A stretch of DNA of 64,000 nucleotides from the NCBI GenBank assembly GCA_963971285.1, contig OZ020250.1, positions 10,090,499-10,154,498 on the forward strand. Reading direction: 5' to 3'. Position numbers and translations under genes: made by a program. Positions 48,305-58,084 of the stretch are shown piece after piece. The stretch is from Astropecten irregularis. Its lineage: Eukaryota > Echinodermata > Asteroidea > Paxillosida > Astropectinidae. The notes under the pieces were generated by a model that ran no database searches, was not told the origin of the DNA, and was given only the letters and a program-made list of their open reading frames with translations. How positions within the stretch are numbered: position 1 is the first letter of the stretch; every line of letters begins with the position of its first letter.

Positions 48305-49665
48305 ATGCGAGAGGTTCTCACGCTTTTCGACCTGGCTCTCCCTCAGAAGAGCCATAGCAACTCTGGTAGCAAGGGCAAGTACCTACAAAGGCCGGCACAG
48401 AGGAGACACTGTCTCAACAAATCCAGCAGTCAGAACCCGCCAACACATGCCAGAGCTACACTGGAGGACCTACTGCGTGCTGAGAGTATTATCTTCCACG
48501 CTGTCCAAGCGGCCCACTTTGCGTGTCTGAAGTCAGCATCTGCTTCTGGATCTCAACCCCACGTAAAGAAAACGAGCCCCATGCACCAACTCAACCCGTT
48601 CTTGGACGAAGATGGCCTCATCCGAGTTGGTGGCAGGCTCAGGCGAGCAGACCTAGACCTTGGAGGACGCCACCCTCTCCTCCTCCCCAAGGACAGTCAT
48701 GTGTCGAGGCTCATCATCGAGCACTTCCATCGTGAGACCAATCACCTCGGGCGTCACATGACCCTCGCAGCAGTCCGAAACGGAGGCAAGTGGATCATCG
48801 GATACCATGGTACCATCCGAAGCATCATAAACCAATGCATCACATTCAAGAGACTCCGAGGCAAGCGAACCACACAGATAATGGCTGATCTTCCCATTGA
48901 CCGACTCCAGACAACACCGCCATTTACCAACGTTGGAATGGATGTGTTTGGCCCATGGACAGTGACAGCAAGGAAAACACGAGGTGGCCAAGCCGAAGCC
49001 AAGAGATGGGCCGTTCTGTTCACCTGCCTATGCACCAGAGCGGTACACATTGAGGTAATTGAAGCCATGGATACATCTGCCTTCATCTCGTCACTGAGAA
49101 GATTTGTTGCTCTTCGAGGTCCTGTTGCCCGCCTCAGATGCGACCGAGGCACAAACTTCATCGGCGCAGAGGGCAAGCTGAACCAAGAAGAAATCACAAG
49201 GTACTTGACAACGAAGAACTGTGAGTGGATCTTCAATCCGCCCAAGGCATCCCACTTTGGTGGGAGTGGGAACGTCAGATCCGGACAATCCGACGCATCC
49301 TGGACTCTATGTTCCTGCAGCTAGGAAAGCACCAACTCACTCATGAGGTGCTTACCACTTTCCTAGTCGAAGCTTCGGCCATCATGAACTCCAGACCCAT
49401 CACGGCTCTCTCATCCGACCCGAATGACGCCAGCCATGCTTCTGACCCTGAAAACTCAACCCTTGGAAGCGCCCCCGGATCAGTTCTGCAAAGAAGATCT
49501 ATACGGAAGACAACGCTGGAGACGTGTCCAGTATCTCGCTGACCAATTCTGGTCAAGGTGGCGTATTAAGGAGTATTTACAGAGTCTCCATCCACGTCAG
49601 AATTGGACACAAAGCATGCCCAACGTCAGCGTAGGAGATCTCGTGCTCCTCAGACAGAATTGAAG
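48305..49665 (+). pseudogene. BEL integrase region
   Basis: HLGRHMTLAAVRNGGKWIIG belongs to the zinc-binding part. The core has FTNVGMDVFGPWTV, CTRAVHIEVI and LRCDRGTNFIGA. The C-terminal part has EASAIMNSRPIT and SVGDLVLLRQ. Order and text match BEL/Pao integrases. Confidence 0.9.
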
Positions 49666-49926
49666 GAGACTTCCAGAAACCTGTGGCCCCTCCCACGTGT
49701 GATCAAGGCATACGTACCCCAGCGACGACGGCAAGGTTCGCAAGGCAGACATCTTGGTCTGTGCCGGCGCGCCGGCACAGACGGCGGCGGCTCACGGCGA
49801 ACCTTCCTGAGACCCATATCCGAGCTCGTCGTCTTGGAGAAGACAACTCAAGGACTTGACTAGCCCACTCACTGAACTCTTTGATAAAAGCTTAAACATT
49901 TCTCTTAGCAATTTTTAGGCGGGGAG

Positions 49927-50672
49927 TGTTTTGGTTCACCGTCCGTACACGTCCCTGTCTATGGAGGGCGCTCTTCTCTGGGCCCCATAGACTACACGTA
50001 TTATGGATCCATGCGGCCCGATTTTCCGACAGATGTAAAAAAAAAGATCATGTAGTTTCCAAAGTTATCGTCCGTTTTTACGACCCTCCAGTCTTTGTCA
50101 CCTGCTTGTTCTTAGTTCACATCATTATCAAGACTTGTTATTTCATATTCCCTTTTTAAGAACCACCGTCCACAGTCAAGTAAGTAGATTTAAGGCAATT
50201 TTCCGTTCATTTTTATCCGATCTTTGACATTGTTTACTTTTATATCCGGACCTAGACTTTATAATGTGCATTATTTACTCGCATTCGTAATAAGATTGAA
50301 ATACTTCCCCCTGCTTTACGAACTTATTCCCGGATAGTACATTCTATTTCATCTTTACTAGTCATTCACGGAGGAATAATGTTAAGGCTTAGCCAGTTAT
50401 CATCTATTGGCCCCTCTTTCTTCTGTTTTCATCCCTCCATATATTATGATAATTAGATGTCGATGCATGTTAGATTGTCCCTTTCATGTAACTTTCTAGT
50501 ATTTTCTGGTGTACTTTCTTTTACACTCTTGTTAGATTTTTAAACCAGTGCGGATACTGAAGCTCTGACCTTTGGCCGTTACTCCTTTCTTGCTCGTGGT
50601 TGAACTCACTGGTAACACGTAGGCTATACCGTCTCAATTAAAAAGGCTACGCTTACAGCTGAAACCAGTACA
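49927..50672 (+). repeat. BEL 3' LTR
   Basis: After the purine tract GGCGGGGAG, the LTR starts TGTTTTGGTTCACC and ends AAACCAGTACA, 746 bp. The TG...CA ends and the adjoining AGTTG duplication support these borders. Confidence 0.85.
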
Positions 50673-50830
50673 AGTTGAGTCAGTGTAATAAACATGATTG
50701 TATTATGGCGTCACCGTTTTAGTTTAATAGCGATGAGACCTGGCCAGCCCAAAATCATTTTTTATAATCTCAAAGACCGCGGTTATATTTATTGATTTTT
50801 AATAGCTAGGACGGCGGCGCTGTCTGTGGC

Positions 50831-51537
50831 TTAGGCATTTTCTCGAATCTCAAGAACTGCGGTTATGGGTTTATTATGGTTTTTTACTATCATAGTCATG
50901 CCGTCTTCATATAACACACGTTTATTCAATTGATGTATGTGCCCGGTTTTTAATGTTTTATACATGGAGTATGGAGGGGTTATGTCTATAATACCACCAG
51001 CTGCGGCTGGGACTATCGCAAGTAGGGTCGAGGGGGCGCTATCAACATAGTTAGAGCTGGATGAGAGTTGGTCCAGATAAATATAAATCCACTTGGGAGA
51101 AAACATTTTCCCGGTCTGACTCCCTCGTATTCTCATATAAACCCACCACGATCATCAAAGCCCAGAAAATGCAGTAAATTATGACTGAATATTACTTGGT
51201 TATAGGATGAACCATTTGGGACAACGAGTGTGACCAGACCAGTTTCCTTATTCATATCGAGCGTTAGACCGGGAATCGCGTCCATTATAAATGTTGATAG
51301 CCATTCAAATGTATACAACCCAGGAGGAATCGTAATATTTTTTACTACTGTACCAGAGGAAAAAAGAGCATCTGCATCTGGTTGCCACAAAATTACAGCC
51401 GATAAACCCAAGTTGTGATAGCCAACCTCATAATGGAGTTCTCGGAGGGCGACATTAAGCTTGCCGCCTGTATTGTCTAAAGGCGAATGGAGAGTCGTAG
51501 CTTTTTCATGTTGTAGTTGAGTCAGTGTAATAAACAT
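50831..51537 (-). pseudogene. Polinton minor capsid-like protein, copy 2
   Basis: N-terminus FITLTQLQHEKATTL, then LNVALRELHYEVGYHNLG, PPGLYTFEWLSTFIMDA and LLHFLGFDDRGGF. The C-terminal half reads ITPPYSMYKTLKTGHIHQL. Protein similarity to copy 1 is moderate (roughly half of positions by eye), so the duplication is old. A short extra start of the next plus-strand gene (about 50690-50740) shows that the duplicated unit included the gene border. Confidence 0.65.
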
Positions 51538-51546
51538 GATTGTATT

Positions 51547-52107
51547 ATGGCCTCACAATTTAAGTTTAATAGCGATGCGCAGTACCAGCCTGGGGTGCAG
51601 GCCGGCGCAAAAAATGCGCCGCAACTCGTCGAAGCCCACGTTCAGATACGAGCGCCCGGTGAGTTTGACGAATGGTTCGAGGCGCAGTACCCCGACGTGT
51701 TTAAAAAATATCGTCTGCCGCGGGTGATCTCAGACAAAGTTGTCCAGGATTGGAGTTCAAGCCCGATGGCTTTGGCAAAACAAAGTCAACTATGCAGTGT
51801 GGTGCGCTACAAAGGGTGCGGTGTCTCTCTAGAGAACTATATTAACTCTCAGACTCCGATGGTCCGATCGCTCTATCGTTTCCATGTGTACTACCAGACC
51901 CGCAGGATTCTTGAAGAGATGCAAGTGCCGCTCCCACTGGACGACACGTGGGATGCCTTTGACATCCCATACAACCAGAGGGCGTATGAACGAATCTGCG
52001 CGGAGTTTGGTATCTCTCCACACATAGACTGGCGACAAAAACTTAGCGAAAATAATGGGCTTGGAACGCCATATCAATGGTATTATGGAAACCTATCAAA
52101 CAAGTGA
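51547..52107 (+). CDS. Polinton-associated protein, unknown function
   Basis: A 186-codon frame starting MASQFKFNSDAQYQP. It has no recognised domain. Motifs: EFDEWFEAQYPDVFKKYRLP, and YRFHVYYQTRRILEEMQVPL. Divergent from the minor capsid gene, with about 10 bases between the starts; the two probably share a two-way promoter. The earlier ATG at 51517 overlaps the minor capsid start, so 51547 is preferred. Part of a fossil element. Confidence 0.55.
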   Translation: MASQFKFNSDAQYQPGVQAGAKNAPQLVEAHVQIRAPGEFDEWFEAQYPDVFKKYRLPRVISDKVVQDWSSSPMALAKQSQLCSVVRYKGCGVSLENYINSQTPMVRSLYRFHVYYQTRRILEEMQVPLPLDDTWDAFDIPYNQRAYERICAEFGISPHIDWRQKLSENNGLGTPYQWYYGNLSNK

Positions 52108-52533
52108 GTGACATGATGAGAAATATCCTTGAACCAAGCAAACGCCTGGCGTCAAACACATCTCGGAAAGACCTCATGTCATTTTCAGCATCTGGTGTCG
52201 CAGGAAACCCATAATGTAGACTATATAGACCAAGGTGATGTTGGAGAAACGGCCTGGAGGACCTTTATAGTAAAGCAAGTCGAAAGGATTTACCCAGGCC
52301 GGGGTTGAAAGAATCAACGACTCTATTCGCACATAATTCTGAGCCATCCTAGGCGCGCAAGCACAGACTCGCGCGAGCATCATCGGCACCGGCACCGCAT
52401 TTGACGCCCAGAAACAGTTCTTGGCGAACGTTGAGGATGCAATCGTGAGTCCCGTTGACCTCCCGAGTGCGACAGCGCGCTACCAAGACGTGTTTCGATA
52501 CGCTCGTCAAAGGTAAACTTCGTCTTTGGGATC

Positions 52534-52872
52534 TTGTTGTACATGGCACCCGGCGACATGGAACTACAGATTGGAACCATTCAGGACTACAAAAATGGTA
52601 TAATGGTATCAAAATTAGGTATCAACGCAGACATAAACGTATTGACTCAATCACAGTCGCACGATATGGAAGGGTCAGCTGCAGAACCAGCACAGCTAGT
52701 CGAGGCACCCGTTGCGATACAACCGGCAACACATCCAGTCATGGCGCTCGTTACAACACCAGTCCATGTACCCGATGAAGTACAACGGGAGGTGCAGGCG
52801 CACTACGACGAAATCACCACACTGGTTGTTGTTGGTGTAGCTATTGGCCTCGGTTGGCTCGCTCTACGCTAG
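52534..52872 (+). CDS. Polinton-associated single-span membrane protein
   Basis: The frame ends with LVVVGVAIGLGWLALR, a C-terminal membrane anchor. The start reads YMAPGDMELQIGTIQDYKNG. The middle is Pro/Ala/Val-rich. No known family. The anchor and the position next to the major capsid gene suggest a virion-type component; this is inference. Confidence 0.5.
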   Translation: MLYMAPGDMELQIGTIQDYKNGIMVSKLGINADINVLTQSQSHDMEGSAAEPAQLVEAPVAIQPATHPVMALVTTPVHVPDEVQREVQAHYDEITTLVVVGVAIGLGWLALR

Positions 52873-53010
52873 CCAATCTCGCGCAATGACGAGCAACAGG
52901 CCGCCGATGGCAACCACGAGTGCCCACAGGTTTTCTGCGAGCCATCCGGCAGTTTTACTCAAGAAGTCGAGGAGCCAAGATATAATGCTTCCGATCTTGG
53001 GCGGGCAATT

Positions 53011-53964
53011 GTGAGAAAGACCACAATCAGAATAAGTGGTAATGAGATCATGTCTATAGACGATAGCGATATCATCAACTGCTATTCCGACCTGTGGAAA
53101 ACAAAACGAGAGCGCCAGTCTCATGTCTATCAGGGTATTGACGAGGCAGCGTGCAACATGTTGAAACTGAGGGTGAATGCTGGAGACGGCAGCCAATCCC
53201 AGACAGAAGACAAGGCCATCGCAGATGCTTATGGCAACCGATTCGCCATCCCGCTAGACTTTGAATTACTCGAGTCCCATATGCCATTCTTTCAATCCGC
53301 CTTTGGCGATCGATTGGAGTACGAGCTGACCTTCAACGAATACAGCCGCGTTATAAAGGCAGCTGATGATAACAAGGCCGCCTACGCCATCGACAACATC
53401 TCTCTCGAGTTTGACACTGTGAGCGAGCCGAGCCTGGCCCGCATGATTCGCAGTCGGTATAATGGCCGGCTTGCCATCCTCTATGACCGCATATTGCGCC
53501 TTCGCAGGGTTACCCTCGACAAGAGTCAGACTCTGTGGAATATAAACCTGAACGTTCCCGCTCGAAGCTTGAAGGGAATACTCATGTTGTTTGAGGATAC
53601 GCAAACGGCGTATGGCCGAAACACGGAATCTTTCTACAATCCCAAGATTGAAAAAGTCGAGGTCACGATCGAAGGGACGCCAAACCAGTTGTATTCCCAG
53701 GGAATGCGGGCTCACCAGCAGTGGGATGAGGCCAGAAAATATTTCGTCAGCGGACCTTCGGCAAAGCGCCACCCCGAAGTCGCTGCAGTCGCCAAAGACC
53801 TTGGACTGGCCGATGTAAAAATAGGGGAGTACCTATCTAGCAAGTACGAGCTATGGCTGGATATGAGAACCAGCGACGACGACTCGATGCACGGCAAAGG
53901 CCTTCGCACAGTGAGTGGAGAAATCATGGTCCAAATCACCAAAAAGGCGGAAACGGCGGGCTGA
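53011..53964 (+). CDS. Polinton major capsid-type protein (double jelly-roll)
   Basis: The text ISGNEIMSIDDSDIINCY, FAIPLDFELLESHMPFF, YELTFNEYSRVIK, MIRSRYNGRLAILYDRILR and WNINLNVPARSLKGILMLF is characteristic of the major capsid proteins of animal Polintons. About 318 codons are open here and the frame stays open further upstream. It ends in GEIMVQITKKAETAG, the usual C-terminus. Part of a broken element; no statement on function is possible. Confidence 0.8.
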   Translation: MRKTTIRISGNEIMSIDDSDIINCYSDLWKTKRERQSHVYQGIDEAACNMLKLRVNAGDGSQSQTEDKAIADAYGNRFAIPLDFELLESHMPFFQSAFGDRLEYELTFNEYSRVIKAADDNKAAYAIDNISLEFDTVSEPSLARMIRSRYNGRLAILYDRILRLRRVTLDKSQTLWNINLNVPARSLKGILMLFEDTQTAYGRNTESFYNPKIEKVEVTIEGTPNQLYSQGMRAHQQWDEARKYFVSGPSAKRHPEVAAVAKDLGLADVKIGEYLSSKYELWLDMRTSDDDSMHGKGLRTVSGEIMVQITKKAETAG

Positions 53965-54007
53965 TTGAACATGTACCTGTACGTCATCATGGACGCGCAG
54001 ATCAACA

Positions 54008-54645
54008 TTGAAAATGGACGTTTTAGCAACGCTCTGTACTAATGGTCACGCGATTATTTGCGGGCAGACTGGCTGCGGCAAAACGGTCTTTACCCTGGAC
54101 CTCCTCGAGCTACCCAGCTCTCGTGGTGGTTACAGAGACGTGTTTGCGCACATCGTCATAAAATATTATGCCCTACAGAGCGTTGGAACAAACGTTACAA
54201 CGAGAGGCACTGGGTCTGGACTGACCCGGAGGTTTACATTGTCGACCCCGGCGATAAACTTCACGAATATCTGCGAGTTGTTTATTTGATATTTGCCTGT
54301 GAACCAACGTTGTACATCATTGACGACTGCTCGGCCAATAAAGCCCAGACAAAAAAGAAAGATATGTTGTCAGAGCTTGCATTTTCAGGCCGTCATGCCT
54401 ATCAATCCGTGTGGGTCTTGACGGAAAAATATAACTCGGTCCTTAAAGACCTCCGTGAGCAGACAAAGTGGATCGCTATCTTCCACTGCAAAGATAGGGA
54501 TTCATTCGAAGATTGCCTGCGAGAAAATGATGTAATCCCAACAAAAGAAGAGCGAGCTGCGCTAAGGAAACGGCTATCTCAAGCTAAACACGCTAAGTTC
54601 ATACTAAAGACTGATCAGCCAGCTGCTTATCAACTGTTAACATAA
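54008..54645 (+). pseudogene. Polinton packaging ATPase (FtsK/HerA type)
   Basis: Walker A: IICGQTGCGKTVFTLDLLE. Walker B: LYIIDDCSANK. Then SGRHAYQSVWVLTEKYNSVL and a C-terminal helical part. These match the A32-like ATPases of Polintons. Broken in this copy. Confidence 0.85.
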
Positions 54646-54656
54646 GCTTAACAACT

Positions 54657-54818
54657 ATGTTGGAGCTTTGGATGCAGACGGCGACGCTGATAGCAGTTCT
54701 TGCTAATTTGATGTTGTGCTGTTATCTTTTGTTGGAGTATGTTAGACTTAAGCGCGGAATGACCTACGTGATCTTCACCATTGCGAAGTGCTGTCCGCAA
54801 CATGGCAAACGCGGATGA
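54657..54818 (+). CDS. Small single-span membrane protein
   Basis: A 53-residue frame: LELWMQTATLIAVLANLML followed by CCYLLLEYVRLKRG. One membrane segment with a basic tail. It overlaps the next frame (54802), and the compact gene packing supports it being real. Confidence 0.45.
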   Translation: MLELWMQTATLIAVLANLMLCCYLLLEYVRLKRGMTYVIFTIAKCCPQHGKRG

Positions 54819-55230
54819 ATTAATCGACCAGCTGTTGGCTCAAGAGGGTGCCAAAGAAAAAAGCACGGGTACCGCAATCGATACAGAGAGACAAGAACAA
54901 AAACGAGCCCGTCTGGCGGCAATCGTAGCTGGTGGTAGGCCTACAGCCAAGAAATACCTTGGTAAACAACCGACTCTCGCACAAGTTGACGAGATGACCG
55001 ATGACGAGATCTCAAAACACTATGGACGCTATGAGGCGCGCCTTGGGGCCTCAATGACAAAAACGCTCGGAGCTTTCGCGCTGCAGATGTATGCGCTGTT
55101 AGCGGGCGGAGTTCTACCCATTCCGCCTGAAAATAGGCCCCAGCTTGTCTCAGACCTTTCCGAAGACCCCTTTGTTCAGCATGCACTGACGACTGCTTGC
55201 TGCGAGCTATATTATCGCTATGGGATGTAG
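54802..55230 (+). CDS. Polinton-associated protein, unknown
   Basis: The frame starts MANADELIDQLLAQEG, is rich in charged residues, then LAQVDEMTDDEISKHYGRYE and FALQMYALLAGGVLPIPPEN. It resembles small conserved proteins next to Polinton ATPases. No known fold. An upstream in-frame start at 54781 is possible. Confidence 0.5.
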   Translation: MANADELIDQLLAQEGAKEKSTGTAIDTERQEQKRARLAAIVAGGRPTAKKYLGKQPTLAQVDEMTDDEISKHYGRYEARLGASMTKTLGAFALQMYALLAGGVLPIPPENRPQLVSDLSEDPFVQHALTTACCELYYRYGM

Positions 55231-55245
55231 CTCCGCTGACGGCGG

Positions 55246-56032
55246 CGATGACTACAGCTAAACAGTGTCGATTTGGAGATCAGGTATCTCTTGCAAATAC
55301 GGAAGATGGAGGAGACGACATTGAAATCGATGCCCCCCGCAGGAGACGGCCCCGCAGGAGACAGCCCCGCAAGAGCCTGCTCAGGAGGCGACCCCTCCAA
55401 CGCAAGAGAGGGTGACGATTAAGAACCCGAAGAAAGTCGCGGCTGGTCAAAAGGGTGCGGCGGCCAGAAAAACAAAACAAGAAGCACTTCTTGAACAGCT
55501 TCAAAAGGCCAAAGAGGGTCTCCGACCATCTCAAACCGCCCAGCCCGCCAAAACCACTGAAACTACGCCTGGAACTACGGCTGAGACAGCGACTTTCAAT
55601 GTGCAGAGCTCATGGATAGCGTTTGCAGTCCTCGCAGCTGTCGCTGTTGGCGCCGCGCTATATGCGCAAATATCCGTGCCCCCTTCTGCAAATACAGGCG
55701 CGCGGGCAAAAGCCGCCCCCGTGGGAATCGATGCAGTAGCGCTGGATGCCTCTGCCACCATGTCTACTCCCAGTACAGACGGCAAACAGCTTGCCAATTT
55801 GGCATACCACTCTGCCGTTGTGGACTCGCAATGGGGTACGCCGCACTTGGCACTTTGGGCGCAGACAAACATATTCGGCGATAGGGCGCCCGGCGCACTC
55901 GTCTTACATCTTACCCAGCACCTTTTTCATTCGTATTGCTGCGTAGTGGGCGCTCCTCGGGGTAGCCGGACGTGTCGAAGAGATGCGCGCGCTCTGCCAT
56001 TTTTTGGTACACACCCTCGGTTTGGAGCTTGA
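55246..56032 (+). pseudogene. Basic and membrane-spanning Polinton protein region
   Basis: A basic Arg-rich stretch (RRRRPRRRQPRKSLLRRRP) is followed, in another frame, by a Lys/Gln-rich helix and a hydrophobic segment IAFAVLAAVAVGAALYAQI. It is likely the remains of one or two minor virion-type genes. Function unknown. Confidence 0.45.
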
Positions 56033-56365
56033 TAAGAAGGCTATCCGTGTCGGTGTGTAAAGGAGCTGAAGGCGCTCTCCGTACTGACCCTTCATCTGGT
56101 TGTAGTAGTAGAAGTCGTACATGAGGTGTTTAGAGAGATCTAAGATGCTCATCCCAACGGATACCGGGCGATTGAGAACCAATCTGCTCTTGTGGACCTG
56201 TGGATGGCCGCGAGGTCGTCATCAAAGATGTTTGCCCGCGCGAAGGCTGGGCTGGCGATAAGGCTGAGTCTGTCCTCTTCATCAGCCCTGACGAGCTTCA
56301 CGTTGACCCACTTGTGGTGGTTCTCCATGGTTTTGCCGAAGACGCTGTTGTTCATCAGCTTATAG

Positions 56366-57233
56366 CAGTGGCGTTGACAGGCTCTCAGACCTGGGGGGTT
56401 GATCCTATAGTTGGGTCGTACTTTGGTATATGTGTACAATGTCAGTGGCGGTTCTACGGGGGGGGGGGGGGGGGGGGGAGGGGGGATGGGCTTGAGCCCC
56501 CCCCCCCCCCCCCCCAAAAAAATGTTGTTAAGCCCCCCCACCCCCCCTCCCCCACCCCCACCGTAGGAAATGCAATTGAAAAAAAAATCTGAAAAATACT
56601 GAATTTTTTTCCTGTTATTAAGGCCCAATTACATTAAAAAAACGTTGTGTAGGATACATGTGCATGTTTTTTATACATTGTACACATAACTTGGATCATG
56701 GACCTTAAGGAGACAGGGTTTGCTATGAATTCGACGTTAGGGAGACACCGAACATCATTAGGAGACATTTTGGTGTCTCCCTAATGTCTTAGGTACCTTT
56801 TATAGACACGTTTGTACCGTCAAAAATTTTGGACAGTTGAGAGAAAGCTCTCAACAGGAACACAACCCCTTGTAATGCGGTTCCGCTCTTCCGCAGGAGT
56901 CGCATACGCAAAAGCCAACCCGTTTCCCTTTATATCCTCCAGCGGCACGCTTGGAAATAATGCAAAGCCTTGTTGGACGGATCAAGAGTCGTGCACATAC
57001 GCACACACACCGAAGACCAGCAGCGTTCCTGCAGTTTATCCTTTCGTTTCATCTCCCAAACGCATGTTGTATGCTTTTAACAATAATTAAATACTTTTTA
57101 ACTGCCATACATTGCATGATTATACTAAAGTTTTAATTTTCCCACGACAGAAAGCTGGGGGTTGATTGTACACACCAACCCCCCCCACCTAAAATTCTGG
57201 GGGATGCACCCCCCCCCGGTATCTACGCCCCTG
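56366..57233. mobile_element. hAT-like element in the polymerase region, 8-bp duplication
   Basis: GCTTATAG occurs at 56358-56365 and 57234-57241. The element starts CAGTGGCG and ends CGCCCCTG. It contains long G and C runs (56458-56515), and from 56443 a second CAGTGGCGGTTCTACGGGG lead that may be a nested related element. 868 bp, no transposase frame. Confidence 0.88.
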
Positions 57234-57325
57234 GCTTATAGAGATCCTTCTCAAAGTCGCTGGTTGCTTTTTTCCGGAGTTCAGTGTTCATTCTGATATA
57301 GGGCTCCATCAGGGGCTTTGATTAA

Positions 57326-58084
57326 AGCTGGACGTTTTACGAAAAATATGTTTACCTGAAATTGTGTTCAACTAGCTCAATTAAGGTAAACATATCATTA
57401 ACCCTCACTATTAAGTTTCTTGATGTGAATTTTAAGCCACTTTTTACCGTTCCGCATTCGCTAAGAATAAGCGATTTTCTGTTGAATTTGCCGGTTGTTT
57501 GGTTCATTTACAATTTTACATATCGTGAATATTCATGTTTCCCCAAGTTTGATGACGTTGCAGAGGGATTCGCTTATCTTATGAATATTAATACACAGTG
57601 TGTTACATATTTAGAAACCCACAGGCAATACAATGTACTCCCATCATTCGAAAGTAAAATGGCTGAAAATGATAGAGATAGCGACCGTCCTTGGGAGGAA
57701 TACAGCATCGACGAAGAATCAATGGACCCATCGGATACTAATGATCATTCAGGGAGTGATTCAGACAGTTTTACCATACCAGAAACCGCATCTACACAAA
57801 ACTCATTGGAAAATCCATACAACTCCCGCGCACCGAGGGGGTTCGTTCGTGCACCGTATCCCCTCGACTACGTCACACATTGACATAAATTTAAATAGCG
57901 CCACCCACGGCCAGTTTGGGTAAATAGTCCTCAAAATTTACAATTATTATCAAATTTTACTTCCAATATTACTAAATTGTAAACAAAAACCAGCCCTATT
58001 GTATATTATGAGAAAGTTCTTATATGTCCTATATACGAGGATTTATATTTGTTTCATTTTTTTACCAATCGTTATTCTCCATCT
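57326..58084. mobile_element. TTAA element with an acidic open frame, inside the polymerase region
   Basis: TTAA flanks it at 57322-57325 and 58085-58088. The ends AGCTGGACGTTTTACG and CGTTATTCTCCATCT pair weakly. An inner pair, TATGTTTACCT / AGGTAAACATA, lies near the left end. A plus-strand frame (57362-57883) ends in an acidic, Ser-rich stretch, DRDSDRPWEEYSIDEESM and following. The 759 bp are too short for an autonomous element. Confidence 0.7.
57659..57883 (+). pseudogene. Acidic N-terminus-like frame, possibly of a TTAA-type transposase
   Basis: From the ATG at 57659: MAENDRDSDRPWEEY, then MDPSDTNDHSGSDSD, about 74 residues. Acidic Ser/Asp-rich N-termini are common in piggyBac-type transposases, which also target TTAA, so this may be a remnant of the element's own gene. 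There is no domain match, so this is a guess from composition and context. Confidence 0.3.

Larger units (their letters stand above)
43685..50672 (+). mobile_element. BEL/Pao LTR retrotransposon fossil inside the Polinton
   Basis: AGTTG precedes the element (43680-43684) and follows it (50673-50677): a 5-bp target duplication, usual for BEL/Pao. The internal order is gag with zinc knuckles, aspartic protease, reverse transcriptase, RNase H and integrase. The 3' LTR is full length and the 5' end is an unusual 102-bp block. The coding part has about five breaks. The copies of LTR end sequence are nearly identical, so the insertion looks recent relative to the Polinton. Confidence 0.92.

Noticed and set aside
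49601-49865. Arg-rich frame after the BEL integrase
   Set aside because: An off-frame reading of the end of the integrase region; no domain.
55597-55872. Minus-strand Ala-rich frames opposite the Polinton membrane protein
   Set aside because: Shadow frames of GC-rich plus-strand coding sequence.
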